Assembly: GCA_905234985.1 (NCBI GenBank)
Contig: CAJOJQ010000008.1
Span: 1 to 64,000, forward strand
Direction of reading: 5' to 3'
Source of the DNA: an uncultured Christensenellaceae bacterium
GTDB lineage: Bacteria; Bacillota; Clostridia; Christensenellales; Aristaeellaceae
Length of the DNA: 64,000 nt
Below, piece after piece: positions 27,085 to 35,632 of this stretch; position 1 is the stretch's first letter; every line of letters begins with the position of its first letter. The notes below the pieces were generated by a model, which did not search any database, had not been told where the DNA came from, and saw nothing but the letters and a program-made list of their open reading frames with translations. Position numbers and translations under genes: made by a program.

Positions 27085-27113
27085 TTGAAAAATCATCCAA
27101 ATTCCGGTATAGT
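27085..27113 (+). promoter_or_regulatory. Promoter of the DUF3237/GNAT gene pair
   Basis: TTGAAA (27085-27090), 17 bp, TATAGT (27108-27113), 45 bp before the first start codon. Confidence 0.65.
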
Positions 27114-27158
27114 AAGCGCAAACGGCGTTTTATCTTCATTACGAAAGGACGGACGGCC

Positions 27159-27560
27159 ATGAACGGCGAAATGCTTCTTGAGATCCAGGTGAAGCTCCTT
27201 CCCTCCCTGCGGGTGAACGGAAGCACCCGCGATATCCTGATGATCCCCTTTACCGGCACGGCGGGCGGCCCCTGGTTCACGGGCCAGGTGATCGGCCCCG
27301 GCGTGGACACCCAGAACATCAGCAAGGACGGGAAAGCTGCCCTCTCCGCCCGCTATATGCTGGAGGGCACGGACAAAAACGGCCAAAGCTGCCGCATCTT
27401 CATCGAAAACCAGGGCAGCTTCTGCAGCGGCTTCAAGCCCGCGGTCGTCACCGACAGCGCCCTGCTTTCCGATTGGGAAACGGCCGAGCTGTGCGCCACG
27501 GTGGACGTGGTGCCCGGCGGCGTGGTGGTGCGCGTTTTCCGGGAAGGCGCGCGGGCATGA
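27159..27560 (+). CDS. DUF3237 family protein
   Basis: A 133-residue soluble protein resembling the DUF3237 (UPF0311) beta-barrel family, with an N-terminal hydrophobic strand, a GTAGGPWFTGQVIGPGVD loop, ARYMLEGTD and a final FREG. The function of the family is not settled. It shares an ATGA overlap with the downstream GNAT gene, so the two are translated together. Confidence 0.72.
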   Translation: MNGEMLLEIQVKLLPSLRVNGSTRDILMIPFTGTAGGPWFTGQVIGPGVDTQNISKDGKAALSARYMLEGTDKNGQSCRIFIENQGSFCSGFKPAVVTDSALLSDWETAELCATVDVVPGGVVVRVFREGARA

Positions 27561-28087
27561 ACGGCATCATTCTTGAAACGGAACGGCTGATCCTGCGGGA
27601 ATACGAGCAAGCCGATTTTGACGCGCTGTATCCCATCCTGTCCGACCCGGAAACCATGCGATATTATCCCAAGCCCTACGACGAAAAGGGCGTGCAGCGC
27701 TGGCTGGATTGGAGCATGGACAACTACCGCCGGTACGGCTTCGGCCTCTGGGCGGCCATCTTAAAGGAAACCGGGGAATTTGTGGGCGACTGCGGCCTGA
27801 CCATGCAGCAGATCGACGGGGAACATCTGCCCGAGGTGGGCTACCACATCCGCAAGGAACGCTGGCGGCAGGGCCTGGGCAAGGAAGCCGCCCGCGCCGT
27901 GCGGGACTGGGCCTTTGCCCACACGGATTTTCAATGCCTGTATTCCTACATGAACGCCGCCAACCTCCCCTCCCGCGCTACCGCCGCCGCCAACGGCATG
28001 CGGTTCGTCAAGGAGTTTGACGATACCCAATGGGGCCACAAAACCGCCGTGTACGCTATTTCCCGGGAGGAGTGGGAGGAACGATAG
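27557..28087 (+). CDS. GNAT-family N-acetyltransferase (RimJ/RimL type)
   Basis: A 176-residue acetyltransferase of the Acetyltransf_3 group: TERLILREYEQADFDAL at the N-terminus, acetyl-CoA loop RKERWRQGLGKEAA, and the Asn-containing MNAANLPSRATAAANGM near the end. The acceptor (protein N-terminus, antibiotic or small amine) cannot be assigned. The start overlaps the upstream stop (ATGA). It ends in TAG, one of only two clear TAG terminators I found in intact genes here. Confidence 0.85.
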   Translation: MNGIILETERLILREYEQADFDALYPILSDPETMRYYPKPYDEKGVQRWLDWSMDNYRRYGFGLWAAILKETGEFVGDCGLTMQQIDGEHLPEVGYHIRKERWRQGLGKEAARAVRDWAFAHTDFQCLYSYMNAANLPSRATAAANGMRFVKEFDDTQWGHKTAVYAISREEWEER

Positions 28088-28090
28088 TTT

Positions 28091-28500
28091 ACAGGGGGCT
28101 TCTTCAGCCCCCTGTACCCCTGAACCAGGAGATTTCATCTCCTGGACCTCTATTGCGGATGCTGCTTGATTGGGCAATCCAGATTGGTTCCCGAAGTTGT
28201 GCAAAGATATGAAAGCATATCTCCGTTGCGCTTCTGGCCTGGCGGCATAGCCGCCAAGCCGGATGCAGCGCATCCGGAGAAAGCCGAAGAAAAATCCTCT
28301 GGAGAAAGCGAGCTTTCCACCAGAGGATTTTCTTGGCTTTCTTTGGGCCAGAAGCCCACAAAACCGTTGTCGCCTTACCGTCACAGGCGGAAGTTGCTGA
28401 TTTATTCCAATAACGTATCATCGCACGTTGTGGGTCCAGGGTGGTCACCACCCTGGTGCGGGTCTGGGGCGCATAGCCCCAGCTTTTTCTTTTTTATCGG
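28091..28500. repeat. Gene-free field of short hairpins
   Basis: About 410 bp with no convincing gene but at least six tight palindromes in a row: GGGGGCTTC-TTCAGCCCCC, CCAGGAGAT-TTCATCTCCTGG, GGCGGCATAGCCGCC, GGATGCAGCGCATCC, AATCCTCTGG...CCAGAGGATT and CAGGGTGGTCACCACCCTG. It ends with CTGGGGCGCATAGCCCCAG before a T-run at about 28490. It looks like a composite of small dispersed palindromic elements, the last of which can terminate transcription. A structured RNA cannot be excluded. Confidence 0.55.
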
Positions 28501-28510
28501 CTTTTCGCCA

Positions 28511-29479
28511 TCACAGCTTCCGCACCGGGCGGACGTATTTCCAGAACCGTTTCGCGTCGTGATAGAAGTAGAACACCCGGCCTTGGGCGGTATCCAGCTG
28601 ATAGCCGTATTTTCCGTAATCCATGGCTTTCATGGCCGCTTCCATCTTTTCTTCCACGGCGCGGTTTTCCGTTTCAAAATCGAAGGGGCCATGCTCGAAC
28701 ACCACGTATTCCCCTTCCGGCACGTCCATCAATTGCATCTGGCTGGGCACCGGCCCCTCGTAATCGGCGGGCAGCCGCACGCCGTAGGCTTCCGCCAGGG
28801 GGATGCCCCAGGAGCAGATGCGGCCCGCCGGTTCGTTGATCCAAGCCATGAGCTGGCCGCTGGATGCGTCCTCCGCCCCGCCGCCCGCGTCGTCCAGCTT
28901 GCCGGGAATGCTGTCCAGCAGGCCGCAGATGGTGCCGCAGTCGCAGCCGGGGATCATCGCTTCTTTCTGCCAGAAATCCCAGTACCCGATGCTTTCATAG
29001 TTCCGGATGTGCAGGAACTTGTGGGCCGGGATGTTCACAAAGTACGTTTTTACATCCTGTTTGCTTTCTTCCATGCCGTTTGCATCTCCTTCCAGCAGAT
29101 AACAGTCAAAAGGCCGCAGGATGGTTTGCAGCACCACCGGTACGGGGTTTTTTCGGTATTCGGCGGGGGTGATCCCATAGGCCGCCTTGAACGCGCGGGT
29201 GAACGCCTCCTGGGAGGAAAACCCGTACTTCACCGCGATGTTCAAAATCCCGTCCCTGCCGTCCCGCAGTTCCTTGAGCGCGAAGGCCAGCCGCCGAAGC
29301 CGCAGATAGTCCCGGAACTGCATGCCGGAGATTTCCGAAAACCGCCGGGACATATGGTATTCCGAATATCCCATGCGCTCAGCCAGCGCTTTCAGCGCCA
29401 GGGCTTCGTCGTTCTCGTTTTTGATTGCGGCGTCCACCTCGTCGATGATTTCCTGAACGGTTCTGTGCCACGCTGTCAT
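28511..29479 (-). CDS. AraC-family regulator with GyrI-like effector domain
   Basis: The N-terminal AraC DNA-binding domain (residues ~10-110; MGYSEYHMSRRFSEISG and YGFSSQEAFTRAFK) is followed by a GyrI/Rob-like small-molecule binding domain (residues ~120-320; ending PEGEYVVFEHGPFDFE). This layout (322 residues) is that of multidrug or stress-sensing activators such as Rob and BmrR relatives. No obvious target is adjacent, so it may be autoregulatory or act at a distance. The start follows an AGGAG site. Confidence 0.88.
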   Translation of the reverse strand: MTAWHRTVQEIIDEVDAAIKNENDEALALKALAERMGYSEYHMSRRFSEISGMQFRDYLRLRRLAFALKELRDGRDGILNIAVKYGFSSQEAFTRAFKAAYGITPAEYRKNPVPVVLQTILRPFDCYLLEGDANGMEESKQDVKTYFVNIPAHKFLHIRNYESIGYWDFWQKEAMIPGCDCGTICGLLDSIPGKLDDAGGGAEDASSGQLMAWINEPAGRICSWGIPLAEAYGVRLPADYEGPVPSQMQLMDVPEGEYVVFEHGPFDFETENRAVEEKMEAAMKAMDYGKYGYQLDTAQGRVFYFYHDAKRFWKYVRPVRKL

Positions 29480-29570
29480 TTTTCCCCGCTCCTTTCGTCT
29501 GCTTCGGCCTTATGATACAGCGGAAATGGGCCGCTTTTTTGATTTGAATTGCGGTATTCCTGAAATAATC

Positions 29571-29602
29571 AAAACGCCCTGCAAATCGTCGATTCGCAGG
29601 GC
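29571..29602 (-). terminator. Terminator of the DUF3791/DUF3990 cassette
   Basis: Minus-strand stem GCCCTGC (29596-29602) with GCAGGGC (29576-29582), imperfectly extended inward, then GTTTTGATT. Confidence 0.7.
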
Positions 29603-29630
29603 AAAAATACATGTGTATCCTCCGATCTGA

Positions 29631-29861
29631 TCAGATTTCATTCTGAACGATCCGCCCATTTACCTGTTCATCCCGGAAAAGTCTGTATACAGAAATCGGT
29701 GCATCCAAATACAATCCTGTATCCGGATCATTCAGCTTGCCGAACGTCTCCGAAGTATAAAACCTGCGAAGTGCTTCCTCCATGGTTAAACGTTCCTCAT
29801 CCATCAGCCAGGCCACAATATCCTGCGTGATATACTCCATCAGCATCTCCGCCTTGCTCAT
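29631..29861 (-). CDS. Small protein, third gene of the DUF3990 cassette
   Basis: A 76-residue acidic, mostly helical protein (AWLMDEERLTMEEALRRFY, TGLYLDAPISVYRLFRDE). I do not recognise a named family with certainty; its style resembles the DUF3791-like small partners that accompany DUF3990 genes. Its ATG overlaps the DUF3990 stop by 4 bp (ATGA). Base composition is clearly more AT-rich than the flanking genes, suggesting acquisition. It could be an antitoxin or immunity partner; this is inference. Confidence 0.7.
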   Translation of the reverse strand: MSKAEMLMEYITQDIVAWLMDEERLTMEEALRRFYTSETFGKLNDPDTGLYLDAPISVYRLFRDEQVNGRIVQNEI

Positions 29862-30364
29862 CTGATTACACCTTCTTTCTTCAGCAGAGCAACCGCACGC
29901 TGTGTATGGAACGAGTACTGATTCGTCAATTTCTTATAAGTCATCTCCCGCGTGAGAATTTTGATATCAATAAATCCTTCCTCAAATTGCCGGAACAGAA
30001 GCGCCATATCATCATTCGCAACAGGACCCACGACGATATCATACTGGTTAAGCAGATTACACTCCGGAGAATCCTTATCAATTTTCTTCCCGGAACGATT
30101 GTTCATAACAAACGTTGCCCATTGTATATCAGGCCGGTCAAACTTTCGGATCGACAGACCGCTGTTCATCAATTTATCCAAATCTGCTTCATAGCGCGTC
30201 ACGATCGGATTCCCGCCGTAAATCAACGAAACCCGCTTGGCCATCCTCATCGCCTGTTCGGGAATATCGGTCAGGTAAAACCCTTTCCCAAAATCTTTGT
30301 TCGGGCGGCATTTATTCAGATCAATAACGTCTATCTCCAGATTGGAACCGTGATAGAGAATCAT
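29858..30364 (-). CDS. DUF3990 protein, ADP-ribosyltransferase-like fold
   Basis: A 168-residue protein matching DUF3990: YHGS near the N-terminus, FGKGFYLTDIPEQA, and DIVVGPVANDDM late in the domain. The H / G-x-GFY-T / acidic pattern is that of the H-Y-E ADP-ribosyltransferase fold, so NAD-dependent modification of a target is plausible. The start at 30364 is fixed by a 4-bp overlap (ATGA) with the upstream DUF3791 gene. Sandwiched between two small proteins in an AT-rich cassette, it is a toxin candidate. Confidence 0.75.
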   Translation of the reverse strand: MILYHGSNLEIDVIDLNKCRPNKDFGKGFYLTDIPEQAMRMAKRVSLIYGGNPIVTRYEADLDKLMNSGLSIRKFDRPDIQWATFVMNNRSGKKIDKDSPECNLLNQYDIVVGPVANDDMALLFRQFEEGFIDIKILTREMTYKKLTNQYSFHTQRAVALLKKEGVIR

Positions 30365-30585
30365 GACAGCGTCCCTCCGTTGTTCCGGCATATTGTTTCA
30401 AGATCACTCAGTGCGTCTTCCATTGACAGCGTATGTTCTATTTCATAATGATCTGACAAAAAGGATATCCCTTTGTGCTGATCCAGATATTGGAACGCCG
30501 CCTGTTTCGTCAGTTGCTTCTTCCGGGCAAATTCATGAATACACGCAATTGTATAATTCAATTGCTTCCGAATAGTTTCAGACAT
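30361..30585 (-). CDS. DUF3791 family small protein
   Basis: A 74-residue protein with the DUF3791 pattern: a helical start, then AFQYLDQHKGISFLSDHYEIEH and SMEDALSDLETIC. Function unknown. First gene of a tightly overlapping three-gene operon with the ART-like DUF3990 protein, so a candidate antitoxin or accessory factor. The start has an AGGAGG ribosome site. Confidence 0.75.
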   Translation of the reverse strand: MSETIRKQLNYTIACIHEFARKKQLTKQAAFQYLDQHKGISFLSDHYEIEHTLSMEDALSDLETICRNNGGTLS

Positions 30586-30727
30586 GATTTAGCCTCCTCT
30601 TAAATCGGATATCATCTCGAGCGGAAAACTACGGAAGTGGATTTTTCGAGGTGAAAATCGGCGCCTTGCCAGCGTGCTGCACCCCGGAAAGCTGCAACGA
30701 GAAAAAATCACCATTGCCAGGAAAACG

Positions 30728-30763
30728 AAAAAACCGGAAGCCATTGAAAATCAACGCTTCCGG
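30728..30763 (-). terminator. Terminator of the tRNA pair
   Basis: Minus-strand stem CCGGAAGC (30756-30763) with GCTTCCGG (30734-30741), then TTTTTTCG, directly after tRNA-Pro. Confidence 0.85.
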
Positions 30764-30766
30764 GAG

Positions 30767-30840
30767 TCGAAGTGGTGGGATTCGAACCCACGGCCTTTTG
30801 GTCCCGAACCAAACGCGCTACCAGACTGCGCTACACCTCG
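30767..30840 (-). tRNA. tRNA-Pro (anticodon CGG)
   Basis: A 74-nt cloverleaf with acceptor stem CGAGGTG/CACTTCG, anticodon stem TTTGG/CCAAA with loop TTCGGGA, and T-arm GTGGGTTCGAATCCCAC. The anticodon CGG reads CCG. The 3' CCA is not encoded. Confidence 0.93.
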
Positions 30841-30847
30841 AAAAAAA

Positions 30848-30923
30848 TGGAGCCGATAAAGGGACTCGAACCCTTGACCTGATGATTACGAATCAGCCGC
30901 TCTACCAACTGAGCTATATCGGC
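30848..30923 (-). tRNA. tRNA-Thr (anticodon CGT)
   Basis: Acceptor stem GCCGATA/TATCGGC, D-arm GCTCAGTTGGTAGAGC, anticodon loop TTCGTAA and T-arm AGGGTTCGAGTCCCT; CCA is encoded (30848-30850). The anticodon stem GCTGA/TCATC has a C-U mismatch at the second pair. Ten bases separate it from tRNA-Pro, so both come from one transcript. Confidence 0.9.
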
Positions 30924-31102
30924 ACACTGGCCTTTCCGCCAGCAACGGATATTATACCAGAGACGACGTGGATTGTCAATCCATTTCTTTTGTAAATATT
31001 TGGAATATTTTGGTAATTTTGTTGAGGCTCCCGCCCCAAAATGAACGCATCCCCGCCTTCTTCCGAAAGCGGGGATTTGTCGGCGGGCTGAACGGACGCC
31101 GT

Positions 31103-31912
31103 TCACTCGATCGTCACTTCTTCTTCGGCCATTACCACGTACTTGGCGTCGAACGTATAGAATTCCACGCTGACGACGCCCCGCCCCTTGAGCAGGGAAT
31201 AGATTTCCGAATCGAAGTTAAAGCCGGAGAAGGTTTTGAGCCAGATGTTTTCTATATGCTTCATGCCCAGCCTTGTGCCGTCGTTCGCCACCAAGACCAT
31301 GGCGTTGACCTCCACCCCGCTCAGCACCTCTTCCACGCCCTCCACGCTCAGGCACACCTGGGCGAAAGGATCGGAAATCAGGCTGACCGTGCCGTCGAGC
31401 ATGACGGTAGGCCCCTCCATGGGGCCGAAGCTGCTGTCCCATCCCAGGCGCTTGAACACCGCCGGAGCCTCGCTCAGCCGGTAATAGGAGAAGGGATAGG
31501 ACTGGAACAGCGCGTTCTTGCCTTTGAAGGTGGTGGTTGTTATCTTGCCCTTGTCGTTCACGGTGACGTCAACGGAGGAATCGTCGGTGATTTCCTCGCC
31601 GCCGTACAGGGCGAGCATTTCCTCGCTTTCCGCGTACACGGGGAAAATCACGCCGGTGATCTCCCGCCCGTCGGGCATGTAATGGAACGAACCGCCCGCG
31701 TAAACCATCATCAGGGGCTTCACGCGGGTGGCGGAGGACACGGAATCGTAATGACCCGCCGTGGTCTCCGCCTCATAGAACAGCTCGTACGGGATGGTCA
31801 TCAGGGCAAACACGCCGTCGTACGCCTCGGCCCCCTCAGGTTCTTCGGCGGCTGCGCCAAAGCAGCAAACCAGCGCGGCCAGGGTAAGCAGCAGCGCAAG
31901 CATCCTTTTCAT
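31103..31912 (-). CDS. Secreted protein of unknown function
   Basis: About 269 residues, beginning with a signal peptide (MKRMLALLLTLAALVCCFGAAAEE). The mature part is beta-rich with SVDVTVNDKGKITTTTF, FSYYRLSEAPAVFKRLGW and a C-terminal SVEFYTFDAKYVV strand. I do not recognise the family. Some features recall the Tp47-type lipoprotein domain C, but this is weak. The start may be the GTG at 31918 or the ATG at 31912, both behind AAAGGGG. It lies 80 bp after the PfkB kinase gene and may be cotranscribed with it. Confidence 0.7.
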   Translation of the reverse strand: MKRMLALLLTLAALVCCFGAAAEEPEGAEAYDGVFALMTIPYELFYEAETTAGHYDSVSSATRVKPLMMVYAGGSFHYMPDGREITGVIFPVYAESEEMLALYGGEEITDDSSVDVTVNDKGKITTTTFKGKNALFQSYPFSYYRLSEAPAVFKRLGWDSSFGPMEGPTVMLDGTVSLISDPFAQVCLSVEGVEEVLSGVEVNAMVLVANDGTRLGMKHIENIWLKTFSGFNFDSEIYSLLKGRGVVSVEFYTFDAKYVVMAEEEVTIE

Positions 31913-31994
31913 CAGCACGTTTCCCCTTTCTGTGTGCGGCTTCTTCTCCGCTCCGCCCGTGACGCCGGGAAAGCCCCCGCCGGGGGAGACTTCA

Positions 31995-33095
31995 TTAACG
32001 CTTCACCCGGGCGCTGCCGTTCTTCATGATGGATTCCACTTCTTCCTTGCTGGCCATGGAAGTATCGCCGGGGGTGGTCATGGCGAGCGCGCCGTGGGCC
32101 GCGCCGTAGTTCACGGCCAATTCGGGGTCGCCGGTGGTGATGAGGCCGTACACCAGACCGGAAGCAAAGGAGTCGCCTCCGCCCACGCGGTCCAGGATTT
32201 CCAGCCCATTGTATTCCTTGGACATATGCACCTTGCCGTCCGCCCAGCAGATGGCTTTCCAGTCGTTGATGGTGGCGGTTTTCACAGTGCGCAGGGTGGT
32301 GGCGATGGCCTTAAAGTTGGGATATTGCCGGGCGGCTTCCTCGATCATCTTGTAGTAGCCGTCCAGGTTCAGTTCCTTCAGATTTTCGTCGTTGCCTTCT
32401 ACCTGCAGGCCTAAGCAGGCGGTGAAATCTTCCTCGTTGCCGATCATCACGTCCACATACTGGGCCACTTCTTTGTTCACCTGGCGGGCTTTTTCCAGGC
32501 CGCCGATGGCAGACCACATGGAGGGGCGGTAGTTCAGGTCGTAGGAAATCATGGTACCGTATTTCTTGGCGATCTTGCAGGCTTCGATGACGGTTTCGCA
32601 GCTCTGTTCGGACAGGGCCGCGTAGATGCCGCCGGTGTGCAGCCAGCGCACGCCCAGCGTGCCGAAGACATATTCAAAATCGAAGTCCTCGGGCTTGGCC
32701 TGGGAAATGGCGGTGTTGGCGCGGTCGGAGCAGCCCACGGCGCCCCGGATGCCGAAGCCCCGCTCGGTGAAGTTCAGGCCGTTGCGGCACAGGCGACCGA
32801 TGCCGTCCGTCTTTTTCCAGCAGATCAGGCTGGTATCCACGCCGCCCTGCTCGATCAGGTCCTTGAGCAGCTTGCCCACTTCGTTGTCGGCAAAGGCGGT
32901 CAGCACGCCCGTGCGCATGCCGAAGCACTTGTGCAGGCCGCGCACCACGTTGTATTCGCCGCCGCCCTCCCAGGCTTTGAATTCCCGGGCGGTGCGGATG
33001 CGGCCCTCGCCGGGGTCTAAGCGCAGCATGATTTCGCCCAGTGATACGGCGTCCCAGCGGCATTCGTTGGCGGGTTTTACGTTCAGATTCAGCAT
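31995..33095 (-). CDS. PfkB-family sugar kinase, 2-keto-3-deoxygluconate kinase-like
   Basis: A 366-residue ribokinase-fold kinase. The N-terminal substrate region is SLGEIMLRLDPGEGRI with WEGGGEYNVVRGL, and the C-terminal catalytic loop is DRVGGGDSFASGL, with the base Asp at the end. The layout is that of KdgK, which phosphorylates KDG from hexuronate breakdown. This fits the beta-glucuronidase remnant just upstream. Operon partner of the GH3 gene (23 bp apart). Confidence 0.82.
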   Translation of the reverse strand: MLNLNVKPANECRWDAVSLGEIMLRLDPGEGRIRTAREFKAWEGGGEYNVVRGLHKCFGMRTGVLTAFADNEVGKLLKDLIEQGGVDTSLICWKKTDGIGRLCRNGLNFTERGFGIRGAVGCSDRANTAISQAKPEDFDFEYVFGTLGVRWLHTGGIYAALSEQSCETVIEACKIAKKYGTMISYDLNYRPSMWSAIGGLEKARQVNKEVAQYVDVMIGNEEDFTACLGLQVEGNDENLKELNLDGYYKMIEEAARQYPNFKAIATTLRTVKTATINDWKAICWADGKVHMSKEYNGLEILDRVGGGDSFASGLVYGLITTGDPELAVNYGAAHGALAMTTPGDTSMASKEEVESIMKNGSARVKR

Positions 33096-33118
33096 GATTC
33101 GTCCCTCCTGATTGTTTT

Positions 33119-35374
33119 TTATGCTTTGTTCATTTGGTCTACCAACTGTTCAATATCCCGAAGCGCGACGCCGTTGAAGGAGGCGAAAGCGCGCAGGGGC
33201 ATATACCGCATCATGGCCATGGCCATTTCCGCGCTGACGGCGGCGTCCTCCCCCGCTTCTTCCCCGCTGGGCAGGGCTGCCTTCATGCTCTCCTGGAAGA
33301 CGCCCATGGCCTTTTCATCCAGATCCATCACGATAGTATCGGCGTCGTAATGCCGGGGCAGCGCTTTGGTGCCGGTCACCTTTAGATTGGCGGCAAGCTC
33401 CACTTCCTCTGCGTTACGGCAGATTTCAATATCGTAATCGCCGCTGACCACGTGCCAGTCGTGAAGCGCCGTGTTCCAGTAGGCGAAGGAGCGTTCATCC
33501 AGGGCGAAGGACACGGTTTTGGTTTCGCCGGGCTGGAGTTCCACCTTTTCAAAGCCCTTCAGCTCCCGAACGGGGCGAATCAGGTCGGTTTTGGGCGGGG
33601 CCACGTACAGCTGCACCACTTCCTTGCCGGGCAGCGCGCCCACGTTGGTCACGTCTACCTGCACGGTCACAGTATCAGTATCCTTTACGCTGTCCGAAGA
33701 CAGGCGCAGGTTGGCGTACTTAAACTGGGTGTAGCTCAGGCCGTAGCCGAAGGGGAACAGCACGGGCTGCAGCTTGCTGGTATACCAGCGATAGCCCACG
33801 AAAACCCCTTCCGTGTATTCCGCCCGGTTGCCCTCGCCGCCATAGGTCAGGTAGCAGGGGGTGTCCTCCAAATGCTCCGGCAGGGTTTCGGGCAGCCGAC
33901 CGCAGGGGTTCACATCGCCGTACAGCACGGCGCGGCTGGCAAAGCCCACGTTCTGGCCGCCCAAATACCCCTCGATCACGCCCTTCGCGCAGTCGATCCA
34001 GGGCATTTCCACCGGGGAACCGTTGTACAGCAGTACCACTGTGTTGGGGTTGGCCTTCGCCACCGCTTCGATCAGGGCAATCTGGTTTTCCGGCATGTGC
34101 ATATGGGTGCGGTCATAGCCCTCACTTTCAAAGCTGTCGGGCAGCCCCGCCACCACTACGGCCTTGTCCGCCGCTTTGGCCGCTTCGATGGCTTGCGCGA
34201 GCAGGACGTCGTCAGTGGTTTCGGCTTTGATCATGTAGCCCTGGGCGTAAGTGATATTCTGTTCGCCCGCTAAAGCGTCCAAAAGGGACGTGACCTTGAA
34301 GCTGTTGATGTGGGAGCTTCCGCCGCCCTGATAACGGGGCTTTGCGGCAAATTCGCCGATGACGGCCACCTTTTCTTCTTTCTTTAAGGGCAGAATATTG
34401 TCCTCGTTTTTCAGCAGCACCATGCACTCGGCAGCAGCCCGGCCCGCCAATGCGTGGTCGGCTTCCTTGTCCCAGGGCGTTTCGGGCTTGGCGTGGTTCA
34501 GATACCGCAGGTTCACGTCGAGAATGCGTTCCACGGCCTGATCCACATACTTTTCATCCAGACGGCCTTCCTGAACGGCTTTCATCACGGCCCTGTCCCG
34601 TTCCCCGTTGCTGGACGGCATTTCCAGATCGAGGCCCGCTTCCACGCCCTTCACCCGGTCGCTCACCGCGCCCCAGTCGCTCATAACGTAGCCGTCAAAG
34701 CCCCATTCCTTGCGCAGAAGGTCGGTGAGCAGCCACTTATGCTGACTGGCGTATTCGCCGTTCAGCTTGTTGTAGGAACACATGAAGGTCCAGGCGTGGC
34801 CCCGTTTGGCTGCCGCTTCAAAGGCGGGCAGGTAGATTTCCCGCAGGGTTCTTTCGTCCACCACGCTGTCGCTGGACATGCGGCGGTGTTCCTGATTGTT
34901 AGCGGCGAAGTGCTTCACGCTGACGCCCACGTTTTTGCTCTGCACGCCCTGGATCAGGCTGACGGCCAGTTCGCCCGCCAGGTAGGGGTCTTCACTCATG
35001 TATTCAAAGTTCCGCCCGCACAGAGGGGAGCGCTTGATGTTGATAGCGGGACCCAGGTTCACGCCCACCTGCTCGTGCTGGCACTGGTCGCCCATGGCTT
35101 CGCCCACCCGGCGCAGCAGGGCGCGGTCAAAGCTGGCCGCCATGGCGCAGGCGGCGGGGAAGCACACGGCGGGGATGCTTTCGTTCAGGCCCAAATGGTC
35201 GGCCTTTTCCGCCTGCTTGCGCAATCCGTGAGGGCCGTCAGACACCATCACGGCTTCGATGCCTAAGCGCGGGATAGGCTGGGTATGCCAGAAATCCAGG
35301 CCGGACAGCATGGAGCATTTTTCTTCCAATGTCATTTGCTGAACAAGTTCTTTCGCGGTTTTCTTTTCACTCAT
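33119..35374 (-). CDS. GH3 beta-glucosidase
   Basis: A 751-residue GH3 enzyme: N-terminal TIM-barrel with nucleophile D233 in GYVMSDWGAV, alpha/beta sandwich with the KHFAANNQE segment, then a C-terminal fibronectin III-like domain (RPVRELKGFEKVELQPGET). It removes terminal beta-glucose (or xylose) from oligosaccharides. No signal peptide, so cytosolic. Its ATG lies 2 bp from the stop of a truncated GH2 gene, showing it was formerly downstream in a GH2-GH3-kinase operon. Confidence 0.93.
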   Translation of the reverse strand: MSEKKTAKELVQQMTLEEKCSMLSGLDFWHTQPIPRLGIEAVMVSDGPHGLRKQAEKADHLGLNESIPAVCFPAACAMAASFDRALLRRVGEAMGDQCQHEQVGVNLGPAINIKRSPLCGRNFEYMSEDPYLAGELAVSLIQGVQSKNVGVSVKHFAANNQEHRRMSSDSVVDERTLREIYLPAFEAAAKRGHAWTFMCSYNKLNGEYASQHKWLLTDLLRKEWGFDGYVMSDWGAVSDRVKGVEAGLDLEMPSSNGERDRAVMKAVQEGRLDEKYVDQAVERILDVNLRYLNHAKPETPWDKEADHALAGRAAAECMVLLKNEDNILPLKKEEKVAVIGEFAAKPRYQGGGSSHINSFKVTSLLDALAGEQNITYAQGYMIKAETTDDVLLAQAIEAAKAADKAVVVAGLPDSFESEGYDRTHMHMPENQIALIEAVAKANPNTVVLLYNGSPVEMPWIDCAKGVIEGYLGGQNVGFASRAVLYGDVNPCGRLPETLPEHLEDTPCYLTYGGEGNRAEYTEGVFVGYRWYTSKLQPVLFPFGYGLSYTQFKYANLRLSSDSVKDTDTVTVQVDVTNVGALPGKEVVQLYVAPPKTDLIRPVRELKGFEKVELQPGETKTVSFALDERSFAYWNTALHDWHVVSGDYDIEICRNAEEVELAANLKVTGTKALPRHYDADTIVMDLDEKAMGVFQESMKAALPSGEEAGEDAAVSAEMAMAMMRYMPLRAFASFNGVALRDIEQLVDQMNKA

Positions 35375-35375
35375 T

Positions 35376-35489
35376 TCATTTTCCCTCCCAGCGTTTTTTC
35401 ATGGTGTAGGCGGCGTCCTTGGGCTGGCGGGCGCGAGTGAACAGGCCCTTTTTGTTGCCGCTGATGCTCCAGCCTAAGGCGGAGGGATC
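35376..35489 (-). pseudogene. C-terminal remnant of a GH2 beta-glucuronidase
   Basis: Read on the minus strand, about 37 codons before a TGA encode SGNKKGLFTRARQPKDAAY followed by TMKKRWEGK. This is the typical end of GH2 beta-glucuronidases (NKKGxFTRDRxPKxAAxxxxxRW). The rest of the gene is missing from this frame. It abuts the GH3 start, and a KDG-type kinase follows, so the original operon probably handled glucuronides. Confidence 0.72.
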
Positions 35490-35614
35490 GTGACGTGTGC
35501 GGAAGCAACGAGCGTGCCATCCCAATTTCTTAATTCGACACAAACGCTATAATCTCCTTCGGCGTCCACAGAATAATTGACGAAAGCGCGGTTTTCTTCC
35601 AAGCGGTAGGTCAT
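35474..35614 (-). pseudogene. Protein fragment overlapping the GH2 remnant
   Basis: A 46-residue fragment (MTYRLEENRAFVNYSVDAEG then DYSVCVELRNWDGTLVASAH) with a beta-strand pattern like an Ig-type domain of GH2 enzymes. It overlaps the GUS tail in another frame and has no ribosome site. It may be a second piece of the same GH2 gene after internal deletion; this is uncertain. Confidence 0.4.
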
Positions 35615-35632
35615 GGAACAGCCATACACAAA

